From contig NZ_CP107548.1 of NCBI RefSeq assembly GCF_025836975.1, forward strand, positions 1,054,001-1,118,000: 64,000 nucleotides of DNA, given 5' to 3'. This document shows positions 1 through 7,576 of this stretch, in pieces. The notes beneath the pieces are model-generated. The model searched no databases, was not told the origin of the DNA, and saw only the letters and a list, made by a program, of their open reading frames with translations. Every line of letters starts with the position of its first letter. Positions within the stretch are counted from its first letter, which is position 1. The position numbers were made by a program, and so were the translations under genes. Source of the stretch: Pollutimonas sp. M17. Lineage in GTDB: Bacteria; Pseudomonadota; Gammaproteobacteria; Burkholderiales; Burkholderiaceae_B.

Positions 1-1172
1 AGAAGACCGACGACAACATCAATCAGATATCTCTCTTCGCTAATGGTCGCGTCTTTCAGGAGGACATGCTGAAAGACATAGGCAATGCGAAAATTTTTAA
101 CAGCTACTTAGTCGGAGAAATCCACGCTGATTTTCTCGATGCCGACGGGATCGACAGAGCTACTGCTAACCGTGAGGCGGTCAAGATCGGCGATCCACTC
201 GTGTCAGCTGTTAGAAGTTGGCTCAAGGATGCGCTCGGACAAGTTGCTGATCAATGGGATGATTGGCGCCGTCAACAAAATGTCGAAAGCGACGATGAGC
301 AAACCAAGCTCGCATTGGAAACCTGGTACGCCTCACTAGGTGAGCAGCGCGATGTGAAGTTGGCCAAGAAGCTAATCACTCCGATCCTGTCGACAGAACA
401 TTCCAATGACGATGCCAAGAACAACGCCATCAAGCGCGACTTGGTGCGAAGTGCAATCGTTGGATTCGAGAAGCTGAGGGCCCGTAAGCAACTTGATCAA
501 CTTGAGCATATCCACGACGTTATGTCTGTCGAGTTTCAAAGGATTTTCCACACCATCGGAGACATTGAAGCTAGCCACTACCACGAAATTACACGATCTC
601 GCCTGCAGGTCATCGAGAAGTTCGAAAAGGAGATCGTAGATACCGCCGCTCTAGAGAAAATCGCCCAGAATTACTTGTTCGAGCATCTCTGGCTGCTGGA
701 TCCAACATGGGGGCCTGTTGGTGAGAGCAAGGTGATGGAGCAGACCCTTACCAAGGAACTTAAGGCGGTTTCACCTGACTCAGAAACGGGCGCGCGGCTT
801 GACATTGCCTATCGCACATCGACCGGCCGGCACGTCATCGTTGAACTCAAGCGTCCAGGCTTGAAGTCCGTCGATGTAGAGGACCTTATCAAGCAAGGGA
901 AGAAGTATAAGGCGGCTATCACCGAATTCTTGAAGAAACATCCCGATCTTGCGGGATACAATGGAAGATTACCGCCGATTGACGTCTATTTTGTGACTGA
1001 AGAGTTACCTAGAACATCGTACGGAGATGCCCTAGATGACCTGCGCAAGCAGGATATGCAGGCATTCACTTACAAGGGTATGATCATGAACGCAAAGCGA
1101 GCGTATCAGGAGTACATCGATAAGTCACCTGACGTCTCCAAGATTGAAGATATCATCCGGCACATCACCTGA
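1..1172 (+). CDS. GHKL ATPase (MORC/MutL-like), C-terminal part with PD-(D/E)xK-like tail; 5' truncated
   Basis: The reading frame is open from base 3, with no stop before the first internal ATG at 66, so the window shows only the C-terminal ~390 residues of a longer protein. The first residues (LFANGRVFQ, then YLVGEIHADFLDADG) resemble the end of the GHKL ATPase/transducer region of MORC/MutL-like proteins found beside restriction-modification genes. The middle is charged and probably helical. The tail has a nuclease-like core: LD at residue 246, then ELK at 260-262 (counted from the Met at 66), the spacing of a PD-(D/E)xK site as in Shedu/DUF4263-like domains. It overlaps vsr by 29 bp, so the two are probably cotranscribed. 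Base composition is visibly less GC-rich than in genes beyond 4.5 kb. The ATP-binding motifs lie outside the window, so the ATPase call rests on similarity of the visible part. Confidence 0.65.
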   Translation, partial: KTDDNINQISLFANGRVFQEDMLKDIGNAKIFNSYLVGEIHADFLDADGIDRATANREAVKIGDPLVSAVRSWLKDALGQVADQWDDWRRQQNVESDDEQTKLALETWYASLGEQRDVKLAKKLITPILSTEHSNDDAKNNAIKRDLVRSAIVGFEKLRARKQLDQLEHIHDVMSVEFQRIFHTIGDIEASHYHEITRSRLQVIEKFEKEIVDTAALEKIAQNYLFEHLWLLDPTWGPVGESKVMEQTLTKELKAVSPDSETGARLDIAYRTSTGRHVIVELKRPGLKSVDVEDLIKQGKKYKAAITEFLKKHPDLAGYNGRLPPIDVYFVTEELPRTSYGDALDDLRKQDMQAFTYKGMIMNAKRAYQEYIDKSPDVSKIEDIIRHIT

Positions 1173-1581
1173 GTCCGAGGTCGGTTCTGTTGAACGACGG
1201 AGCGCCCTCATGCGTTCTGTACGTCAAAAGGATACTGCGCCGGAAATGGTGGTCCGCCGTATCGCTCATGCGATCGGAGCCCGCTACAGGCTTCATCGAA
1301 AAGATCTACCAGGCCGCCCGGATCTCGTATTTCCTCGACGAAGCCTGTGTATCTTTGTCCATGGTTGTTTCTGGCACCGCCACCTTGGGTGTGGCCTAGC
1401 TAGCACTCCCAAATCTAATATGGAGTTCTGGCAGGAGAAGTTCGTACGCAACGTCGAGCGTGACGCCCGGAAGGAGGGTGAGCTTAGGGCTATGGGGTGG
1501 CGGGTGGAAATCATCTGGGAATGCGAGACACGTGACCCCGTGAGGCTAGAAAGGCGCTTATATGCCTTGCTATTCCCTTAA
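1144..1581 (+). CDS. vsr: Very short patch repair endonuclease (Vsr)
   Basis: This 145-residue protein has the usual Vsr length. Vsr nicks DNA 5' of T in T:G mismatches left when a C5-methylated cytosine deaminates, so it normally accompanies a C5-cytosine methyltransferase, as here. Visible motifs are an N-terminal RSALMRSVRQKDT, the catalytic Asp in LPGRPDLVF (D60), FVHGCFWHRH (H73, C75, H78; zinc and active-site region) and a C-terminal WRVEIIWECE. The longest frame starts at TTG 1144 inside the upstream gene; an ATG at 1210 would remove part of the conserved N-terminus, so the TTG (or a start near it) is preferred. The 3' end overlaps the convergent methyltransferase stop by 4 bp. Confidence 0.93.
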   Translation: MKISSGTSPESEVGSVERRSALMRSVRQKDTAPEMVVRRIAHAIGARYRLHRKDLPGRPDLVFPRRSLCIFVHGCFWHRHLGCGLASTPKSNMEFWQEKFVRNVERDARKEGELRAMGWRVEIIWECETRDPVRLERRLYALLFP

Positions 1582-2639
1582 TTCGCTTTCTTTTCTGCTT
1601 TGTTTACCATCTTAAGGTGATCAGCGATGCTCATCGCGATCACTTCACCCAACCGCACCGGCACTGCATTGCCTATCAGGCGGCCGATCACTGTGAAGTT
1701 CGCACGCTCGTTCTTCGGTATGAACTGATACGTCTTAGGAAAGGTCTGGAACAGTGCCGCTTCGCGCAGACTGATAGCCCGGTCCTGCTCGGGGTGGCCG
1801 AAGCGACCGTTGCCGAAACCGTAGCATAGCGTGGTCATCGTCGGCGCCACATCTTCCCAACGCATCCGTCCGTAAACTGAGCGAAAGCTCTTCCCTGAAT
1901 CCCGGCGATGGCATTCCGCTATCAAGTCTTCATCCCAATCTTGCCACGAGCCGCCGGGATTGGACTGACGAATTCGTTTCAGATTTATTTCCGTAAGACT
2001 TGCCGAAGCATGTAGTGGATCGTTCGGGTACGTCTCACCTGCTTTGATCTCTGGTAGGTCGCGGATAACGTCCGCGACCGAGATATGTTTCTCGTGTGTC
2101 GGTGGAATGAGCGATATTGCTCCTAGCTTCGACGCTAGGAATACCAGACGCCGTCGGCGCTGTGGAATGCCATAGTCCTTGCACTCCACCACCTCGAACC
2201 ACGTGTGATATCCGTCGAACGCTTCTAGGAACTCGTTGAAAATTGCATGCTTCGGTAATTGTGGTACGTTCTCCATCGTGACCAGATCAGGCTGTACCTT
2301 ACGAACTAGGTCGCCGAATGAACGTAGCAGCTTCCACTTTGCGTCTTGCGTAGTGTCTTTGCCCTTGGCATAGGTGGAAAAAGGTTGGCACGGCGCGCAA
2401 CCGGCCAGGAGGCTATAGCTCCCCCGGGGGAAATAACTAGCCAGGTCTTCTGCGGTAAGAGATTCGACGTCGCGATCAAGGAACACTGCACCGCCGTTAT
2501 TGGCCTCGTAGGCGAAGCGACAAGCGGGGTCGACATCTACGCCGGCTTTGACCTGAATGCCCTTCTTTAGTAGGCCATGCGTCAGTCCGCCAGCTCCGCA
2601 AAATAAATCGACACAGGCGACAGGGAGGTTCTGTTCCAT
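1578..2639 (-). CDS. DNA (cytosine-5-)-methyltransferase, Dcm family
   Basis: This 353-residue enzyme transfers methyl from S-adenosylmethionine to C5 of cytosine. The motifs are in canonical order: DLFCGAGG (motif I, about residue 12), PCQPFS (IV, catalytic Cys about residue 84), MENVPQ (VI), GIPQRRRRLVF (VIII), a target-recognition stretch, then RLIGNAVPVRLG (X). The ATG at 2639 is preferred to the TTG just before it. It lies tail to tail with vsr and downstream of the HNH nuclease on the same strand, suggesting a type II restriction-modification set. The target sequence cannot be read from the protein. Confidence 0.94.
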   Translation of the reverse strand: MEQNLPVACVDLFCGAGGLTHGLLKKGIQVKAGVDVDPACRFAYEANNGGAVFLDRDVESLTAEDLASYFPRGSYSLLAGCAPCQPFSTYAKGKDTTQDAKWKLLRSFGDLVRKVQPDLVTMENVPQLPKHAIFNEFLEAFDGYHTWFEVVECKDYGIPQRRRRLVFLASKLGAISLIPPTHEKHISVADVIRDLPEIKAGETYPNDPLHASASLTEINLKRIRQSNPGGSWQDWDEDLIAECHRRDSGKSFRSVYGRMRWEDVAPTMTTLCYGFGNGRFGHPEQDRAISLREAALFQTFPKTYQFIPKNERANFTVIGRLIGNAVPVRLGEVIAMSIADHLKMVNKAEKKAN

Positions 2640-2722
2640 CAATCAATAGTTGCCTTTGAGGTTGCAGAAAAAACTGCTGGATCCACGGGTAGGAGGCACG
2701 CAGTTTAACCCCGGATTCTAAC

Positions 2723-2745
2723 CTCTTTCCTCAAACAGGAAAGAG
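2723..2745. promoter_or_regulatory. 9-bp perfect inverted repeat between nuclease and methyltransferase genes
   Basis: CTCTTTCCT (2723-2731) and AGGAAAGAG (2737-2745) are separated by CAAAC. The hairpin lies in the 135-bp gap before the methyltransferase. There is no U-tract on the minus strand, so an operator or RNA hairpin tuning methyltransferase expression fits better than a terminator. Function is inferred from position only. Confidence 0.35.
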
Positions 2746-2774
2746 ATGCTCCCAGTGACCGTGGGATGGGCGTA

Positions 2775-3551
2775 TCACTTCTGGCCGAGAATGAGGGATT
2801 TAACGGCGTCGACTGTTAATGGAGGATCGGACCGATGCACCATAGCGTGACAATTTGGACAAAGAGGTATGAGATCAAGTACGGGGTCAAGCACATAGGA
2901 CTCGCCAATGGAACTTATCTGCCGAAGATGGTGTACATGAATAAAACCTCGTCCAATCTCGCCATAAACGGCATTAAAGTCGAAGTTACAGGCGGCGCAC
3001 CGACATCCGTGCACTGCGATGCAAAGTTTACGGGCTACAGGATTTCTCTCGTAAGAATTAACAATTACATGTTTGACTGCTCCTTCGATAAGGTTCGCAG
3101 GCAAAGTGCTTACAACGTCACTAGGGACTTCTTCGGTCAGCCACCCTTCGCCGCCATGATTCGCATTCCGCAATTGCCACCGTATTTCAACCGGCACATC
3201 GTCGGAAACGCTAACTGCACGCCCCAGCCCTGCGTAAGTAAAGCTCGCTTTATTATCTTGTCGCCAAAAAACATGTACCTCTGCATCAGCGTGGCACATT
3301 GCATCGATAATGGGCTGGCCTCTTCGGCTACCTGTTTTACCACTCCAAATCAGCTCATTCCCGTCAAAATGATTGCCGTAATCATGTCCTGTTCGACCCG
3401 GTGTGCCTACACCACAAAAAATTAGGAAGGCCCCCTGATAGCGGAGATAACCTGTCGCCCACACCCCGCCTTTTGGGGCGCTCTCTAGCCCGAGCACCCT
3501 TGCTACATCATTACGACTGTAGTTGCTGCCAACATCAAACTGAAATTTCAC
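2775..3551 (-). CDS. HNH restriction endonuclease with DUF3427-like N-terminal domain
   Basis: From GTG at 3551 the protein has 258 residues. The start is supported by a perfect AGGAGG at 3559-3564, 7 nt upstream. The N-terminal half (NYSRNDVARVLG, GGVWATGYLRY, VGTPGRTGHDY, FTYAGLG) matches DUF3427-type domains found next to nucleases. The C-terminal half is an HNH/McrA-like domain: CAACNFDFNAVYG, VHHL, LIPLCPNCHAMVHR, with two Cys pairs for zinc and the catalytic His in VHH. Upstream of the methyltransferase on the same strand, it is the likely cognate or modification-dependent restriction enzyme. The frame stays open upstream to TTG 3749 and would add 66 residues with two CxxC pairs (CEHC, CMHC); a longer zinc-ribbon form cannot be excluded. 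Confidence 0.8.
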   Translation of the reverse strand: MKFQFDVGSNYSRNDVARVLGLESAPKGGVWATGYLRYQGAFLIFCGVGTPGRTGHDYGNHFDGNELIWSGKTGSRRGQPIIDAMCHADAEVHVFWRQDNKASFTYAGLGRAVSVSDDVPVEIRWQLRNANHGGEGWLTEEVPSDVVSTLPANLIEGAVKHVIVNSYERNPVARKLCIAVHGCRCAACNFDFNAVYGEIGRGFIHVHHLRQISSIGESYVLDPVLDLIPLCPNCHAMVHRSDPPLTVDAVKSLILGQK

Positions 3552-3828
3552 GCCTGAGCCTCCTAATTGCTTCCACGGGATACTAACGCAGTGCATGCAT
3601 TCAATGTCGAGATCAGTGTCACCGGGCCGCCAGCAGTGCTCGCAGAGGATATGTAGGCGCTCGGGAATCAATGCGAGGCCAAATACTCGAACAGCCCGAT
3701 GCACCAGTAAAATAGTTGTCTTGCTCCCATATTTGGTACAAAATTGCAACTAAGGCTGGGTACAAAGGGGTACTCGGTCGGCCAGCTAAGGGGCTGTTTT
3801 TAAACGATTTTTATTTTGACGGCCAGTT

Positions 3829-3845
3829 TCCCTCCGTCTCCGCCA
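3829..3845 (+). other. tRNA-Ser 3'-end fragment, probable island attachment site (att)
   Basis: TCCCTCCGTCTCCGCCA has the anatomy of a tRNA 3' end: T-stem 3' strand CCCTC, seven acceptor bases CGTCTCC, discriminator G (typical of Ser) and CCA. The bases just upstream do not continue as a T-loop (TTCGAAT expected, CCAGTTT seen), so the rest of the tRNA is absent. Such fragments are left where an integrase inserts an island into a tRNA 3' end. It lies exactly between the defence genes and the GC-rich chromosome. Confidence 0.6.
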
Positions 3846-3860
3846 ATATTTGCTCAAGCG

Positions 3861-3890
3861 AAAGCCCTGTTGATTCAGGGCTTTTTCTTT
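3861..3890 (+). terminator. Rho-independent terminator after the tRNA-Ser fragment
   Basis: Stem AAAGCCCTG / CAGGGCTTT (9 bp) with loop TTGATT is followed by TTCTTTTT. It starts 15 bp after the CCA of the tRNA fragment, consistent with being the original terminator of that tRNA gene. Confidence 0.85.
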
Positions 3891-4185
3891 TTCGCCGTTG
3901 CTGTACTGCGGAATCGTTGGGAGCGTCTATATGTTCTTCGATTTGGCAACGGCGTGTGCCGCCCGGATGAAGTCGTCCACGTACCGCGCATTGCGCGACC
4001 CCTGCGATCTGCCCAATAGAAGTGATTGCTTACGGCCGGCTCGAATGGCCGTATTGCCACCCGGCCGGCGCCTCGACGAAGTTGGCTTGCAACATCTTCG
4101 CCGCGCCATTTCTCTTTTGAAACAAAAAGTGAAATTATATTTCTATATAATTAGGATGTCATAGTCGGCGGAGACTGGACGCAGG
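3891..4185. other. Intergenic stretch without a recognisable gene
   Basis: Short frames exist on both strands (for example 3927-4109 minus), but none has a recognisable family or a ribosome-binding site. Near the right end, 4134-4155 is very AT-rich (ATTATATTTCTATATAAT) and could be a promoter for the small gene that follows. Confidence 0.4.
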
Positions 4186-4509
4186 GTGCTTTCATCGCCC
4201 TTGAAATATCCAAAACAGTTCCCATCATTGTGTGCGGTCAAATTTTCCTTTAACACCTTGTGGCGGAGTATCGCGGTGGACCTGTATCAAGCAAAGGCAC
4301 TTGGAGTTTATGTCGATGGCCCATTCGAAGGAAGGCAAAGAGTCCATCCCTATCACACTGTTCTGTCCAGGCTGGCCCGCATGGGGATCAACCCGCATGT
4401 CAGGCAAATGGGCGAGAGTGAAAGGGCCTATGTGGAGCGGATGAACCGCGATTACTCCGGTATCTTCTCGGATGTTCTTTCAGAAGGGATACTGAACGAC
4501 GATGGATAG
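4186..4509 (+). CDS. Hypothetical protein, 107 aa
   Basis: The protein is not recognised. The frame opens with GTG at 4186; a GTG at 4276 (VDLYQAKALG) is an alternative start. The C-terminal half is charged (LARMGINPHVRQMGESER, then YVERMNRDYSGIF) and reads like a small soluble protein. No signal peptide or membrane segment is visible. An AT-rich stretch lies about 40 bp upstream, and it ends 79 bp before the AraC gene on the same strand. It lies just beyond the putative island boundary and may be a remnant. Confidence 0.35.
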   Translation: MLSSPLKYPKQFPSLCAVKFSFNTLWRSIAVDLYQAKALGVYVDGPFEGRQRVHPYHTVLSRLARMGINPHVRQMGESERAYVERMNRDYSGIFSDVLSEGILNDDG

Positions 4510-4588
4510 GGGCCGGTGTTAAGATGCCTGTCTCAATCCGGGCGGGCCGCTATCGAGCTTGGGTGGAGAGGCCTTATGGAGGTTTGCG

Positions 4589-5536
4589 ATGCCGCTTGAC
4601 GCCGCCGATGGCGCCGCTTACGCGCCGAATGCTAAGCCGGGAGCCATGCCGGCCAACTACCGTATGTCCGAACGCGCCTCGCATGCGGATTTCGGGATAC
4701 GCGACCAGGATACGGCGTTGCCGAATCCAGCCCCGCACCGGCATGAGTATTTCCAGATCCATGCGCAGCTCGAAGGCGCCACGCAGCACTTCCTCGGCGG
4801 AGTGAACCGCCCGGTCCGGCCGGGCACCCTATGCTTCATCCTGCCGTACAAAACGCACTTCATTCCCACGGTAGCGGGCAGCCGCTATTACATCCTGAAC
4901 GCCAGCCAGAAATACCTGTTGCCATCGCTCGACGTGGATATGCTGGACCTGGAGGATGTTCCCGTGGAGCGCGCCCCCGAACTGGCGCCGTTTCTATACC
5001 AGGAGCAGATGGATTTCGTGCTGGACGAGGCCAATGCCGCCACGGCGCGCCTATTGTGCGAAGCCATCATGAAGGAAGACCAGCGGCGCGCAATAGGCTC
5101 GACCATCATGATCCGCGGCTACCTGCTTCAGCTCATCGCCCTGGTCTGGCAGCAGCATGAACCCGTGTTGGCCGAACTGGCGTCGCAGCGGCGCAGCGGA
5201 GCCGCCGGCCGGCGCATCATGACCCGCTTGCTGGCCTATCTGCGCGAGAATATCGACGGTCCGGTCTCCCTTACGGACGCGGCCGCCGCCGTGCACTTGT
5301 CGCCCACCTATCTGGCCAGGCTGGTCAGGCGTGAAACGGGGCAGACCTTCATCGAGCTGCTCAATGAGCGCCGGATCGCCCTGGCCAAAGAACTGCTGGT
5401 GCACACTGAACTTTCCATCAAGGAAATTGCATTCCGCGCGGGATTTTCCGACCTCGTCTATTTCGGGCGGCGCTTTCGGAAAATCGAGGGATGCAGCCCT
5501 ACCCAGGCCCGCGCCAGGCTGCGCCTGAGGCTGTAG
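4589..5536 (+). CDS. AraC-family transcriptional regulator with cupin-like sensor domain
   Basis: The protein has 315 residues from ATG 4589, which GGAGG precedes by about 7 nt; the longer frame from TTG 4559 is not needed. The N-terminal ~110 residues form an AraC-type cupin arm (APHRHEYFQIH, RPGTLCFILPY). The last ~100 residues hold two helix-turn-helix units: LTDAAAAVHLSPTYLARLVR and ELSIKEIAFRAGFSDLVYF, then the family signature RRFRKIEGCSPTQAR. It lies upstream of and in line with the FAA hydrolase and Bug receptor genes, so it probably controls them in response to the imported acid. Confidence 0.9.
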   Translation: MPLDAADGAAYAPNAKPGAMPANYRMSERASHADFGIRDQDTALPNPAPHRHEYFQIHAQLEGATQHFLGGVNRPVRPGTLCFILPYKTHFIPTVAGSRYYILNASQKYLLPSLDVDMLDLEDVPVERAPELAPFLYQEQMDFVLDEANAATARLLCEAIMKEDQRRAIGSTIMIRGYLLQLIALVWQQHEPVLAELASQRRSGAAGRRIMTRLLAYLRENIDGPVSLTDAAAAVHLSPTYLARLVRRETGQTFIELLNERRIALAKELLVHTELSIKEIAFRAGFSDLVYFGRRFRKIEGCSPTQARARLRLRL

Positions 5537-5655
5537 CGGCCGGGCGGGCCACGAGGCAAGATAGTCCTGTAATTGGGCAATCGGCGCAGCTGTTTGTCTT
5601 TTTGACGCGACGCATAATGCATGCGTGGGCGAAGTGGCGCCCGAGCGTTTAAAGG

Positions 5656-6384
5656 ATGGACATGAGCACAGCTGCACCCAATGAGAATGGCCCCGGCTTG
5701 CCGGCCCCGGTCATCGAGCGTCCCGAACTGGAAATCGTCGGGCGCTCGGAAGCCTTTCCCGTGCGCCGCATCTATTGCGTTGGCCGGAACTATCTGGAGC
5801 ACATCCGGGAAATGAAAGAAGGGGACGAGCGCGATCCTCCCTTCTTCTTCCAGAAACCCACCGACGCCTTGGTCGTGGACGGCAAAGTGCCCATGCCTTC
5901 CTGCACGTCCGACTTCCAGTATGAACTGGAGCTGGTCGTTGCAATCGGCCGCAGCGGCCAGGATCTGGATCCCGATGAGGCGCTGGGCGCGGTGCTCGGT
6001 TATGCGGTCGGGCTGGACATGACGCGGCGCGATCGCCAGCGGGAATCCTTCAAGAAGGGCCTGCCTTGGGAAATCGGCAAGTCCTTCGACCGCTCCGCGC
6101 CCTGTGGTCCCGTGCACCCGGTGGAGTCGTTTGGCCATATCCAGGCGGGGCCGCTCGAGCTCAAAGTGAACGGCGCCACGCGACAGCAATCCATCATCGA
6201 AAAGATGATCTGGAACGTGCCGGAAATCGTGGCCCAGCTTTCCCGTCAATACCGATTGATGCCCGGCGATCTGATCTTCACGGGTACGCCCGCGGGCGTG
6301 GGGGCGGTGGTTCCGGGCGATCGCCTGACGGGAAGCATCGGCCGGCTTGCCGTACTGGAAGTGGAGATTATGCCGCCGCTTTGA
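5656..6384 (+). CDS. Fumarylacetoacetate hydrolase family protein (fumarylpyruvate hydrolase-like)
   Basis: This 242-residue member of the FAH fold hydrolyses C-C bonds in beta-diketo acids from aromatic ring cleavage, or acts on related oxo-acids. Motifs are YCVGRNY near residue 41, FFQKP, the metal-binding ExE in YELELVVAIG, GLDMTRRDRQ and a C-terminal LMPGDLIFTGTPAGVG. Length and motifs fit single-domain fumarylpyruvate hydrolases of gentisate degradation, but no ring-cleaving dioxygenase lies nearby, so the substrate is open. It is followed 68 bp later by a Bug receptor. Confidence 0.85.
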   Translation: MDMSTAAPNENGPGLPAPVIERPELEIVGRSEAFPVRRIYCVGRNYLEHIREMKEGDERDPPFFFQKPTDALVVDGKVPMPSCTSDFQYELELVVAIGRSGQDLDPDEALGAVLGYAVGLDMTRRDRQRESFKKGLPWEIGKSFDRSAPCGPVHPVESFGHIQAGPLELKVNGATRQQSIIEKMIWNVPEIVAQLSRQYRLMPGDLIFTGTPAGVGAVVPGDRLTGSIGRLAVLEVEIMPPL

Positions 6385-6452
6385 TATCCGCTGGACCGAC
6401 CCCCATGGGTACCGTTGCTTAACACTCTCTAATAGATATAAGGAAGGATGAC

Positions 6453-7448
6453 ATGAAAGCAGCTCTCAATATGAAGAAGGCCCTTGGCGTCGGAGCCGCC
6501 GCGCTGGTGCTGGGCATGGCGGGCACGTCCGCCCACGCCCAGGGGGCCGGCTACCCGGCCAGGCCGATTACCGTTATTGTTCCCTTCGCCGCGGGCGGGG
6601 CCACCGACTTGCTGGCCCGCCAGTTGGGCAAGCACCTTTCCACCGCCATGGGGCAGCCATTCGTCATCGAGAACCGTGCGGGAGCGGGAGGAACGGTGGG
6701 TGCCCGCATCGCCTCGCGGGCCGAGCCCGACGGCTATACCCTGATCATGGGCACCAACGCGTCGCATGCCATCGCTGCAACGGTGAACAAGCAGCTCTCC
6801 TACGATCCCCTCAAGGATTTCCAGGCGATCTCCCTGGTCGCGCATGTGCCGCAAGTCCTGATGGTTCACCCGTCGGTGAAGGTATCCAATGTGGCGGAAC
6901 TGATCGATTATTCCAAGAAGCATCCCGGCGAACTCAACTTCGGATCCGCCGGCAACGGGACGCCGGGGCACCTGGGCATGGAGCTGTTCAAGATGATGGC
7001 GGATGTCGACATGACGCACATCCCGTTCCAGGGCGGCGGCCCCGCCTTGGTTGCGCTGGCGGGCGGCCAGGTTCAATTGATGGCGGACAACGTCAGTTCC
7101 GCGCTTCCCCAGATCAAGGGAGGCAAGGTCAATGCGATCGCGGTGACGTCGGCCAAGCGCTCGGGTGCTCTGCCGGATCTGCCGACCATCGCTGAACAGG
7201 GGGTTCCGGGATTCGAATCGGGTTCCTGGTTTGCCTTGTTTGCTCCGGCCGGAACGCCCAAGGACATCGTGGCCAGGCTCAACCAAGAAACCGTCAAGGC
7301 GCTGAGCGCGCCGGAAGTGCGCGAAACACTGACGACGCAGGGAGCAGAGCCGGGCGGGGGAACGCCTGAGGAGCTGAGCAAGCTGGTGCAGGACGACATC
7401 GGGAAGTGGTCCAAGGTCGTACAGCGCATCGGCCTGTCGATGAACTGA
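6453..7448 (+). CDS. Bug-family tripartite tricarboxylate transporter substrate-binding protein
   Basis: The 331-residue periplasmic binding protein starts with a Sec signal (GVGAAALVLGMAGTSAHAQ). The mature part opens with YPARPITVIVPFAAGGATD, the Bug/TctC hallmark, followed by IENRAGAGGTVG and PFQGGGPALVALAGGQV. Bug proteins bind carboxylates or aromatic acids with two main-chain-coordinated waters. AAGGAAGG precedes the ATG at 6453. No TctA/TctB membrane proteins are nearby, as is usual for orphan Bug receptors; it likely captures the acid processed by the FAH-family enzyme. Confidence 0.93.
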   Translation: MKAALNMKKALGVGAAALVLGMAGTSAHAQGAGYPARPITVIVPFAAGGATDLLARQLGKHLSTAMGQPFVIENRAGAGGTVGARIASRAEPDGYTLIMGTNASHAIAATVNKQLSYDPLKDFQAISLVAHVPQVLMVHPSVKVSNVAELIDYSKKHPGELNFGSAGNGTPGHLGMELFKMMADVDMTHIPFQGGGPALVALAGGQVQLMADNVSSALPQIKGGKVNAIAVTSAKRSGALPDLPTIAEQGVPGFESGSWFALFAPAGTPKDIVARLNQETVKALSAPEVRETLTTQGAEPGGGTPEELSKLVQDDIGKWSKVVQRIGLSMN

Positions 7449-7469
7449 GGCTAGACGCAGCAGACACTC

Positions 7470-7493
7470 GCCGGGGCATGACCCGGCATTTTT
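7470..7493 (+). terminator. Terminator after the Bug receptor gene
   Basis: Stem GCCGGG / CCCGGC with loop GCATGA is followed by ATTTTT, 21 bp past the Bug stop codon. Confidence 0.75.
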
Positions 7494-7514
7494 CCTGATA
7501 GGAATCCGTGATTT

Positions 7515-7533
7515 GAATAAATGAGAATTATTT
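7515..7533. promoter_or_regulatory. Fur-box-like operator upstream of the sigma factor gene
   Basis: GAATAAATGAGAATTATTT resembles the 19-bp Fur consensus, with the core TGAGAATTATTT. It lies 44 bp before the ATG of the FecI-type sigma gene and would place the operon under iron repression. Confidence 0.7.
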
Positions 7534-7576
7534 GCAACAATGGTGGGATAATATTTTTCCGGCATCACCCTGAAAT

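Noticed and set aside
2835-3425. 196-codon plus-strand frame opposite the HNH nuclease gene
   Set aside because: No motif or ribosome site; the opposite strand encodes a complete DUF3427-HNH protein.
3875-4109. Short minus-strand frames right of the tRNA-Ser fragment
   Set aside because: No family, no ribosome site, and the two candidate frames overlap each other in different phases.
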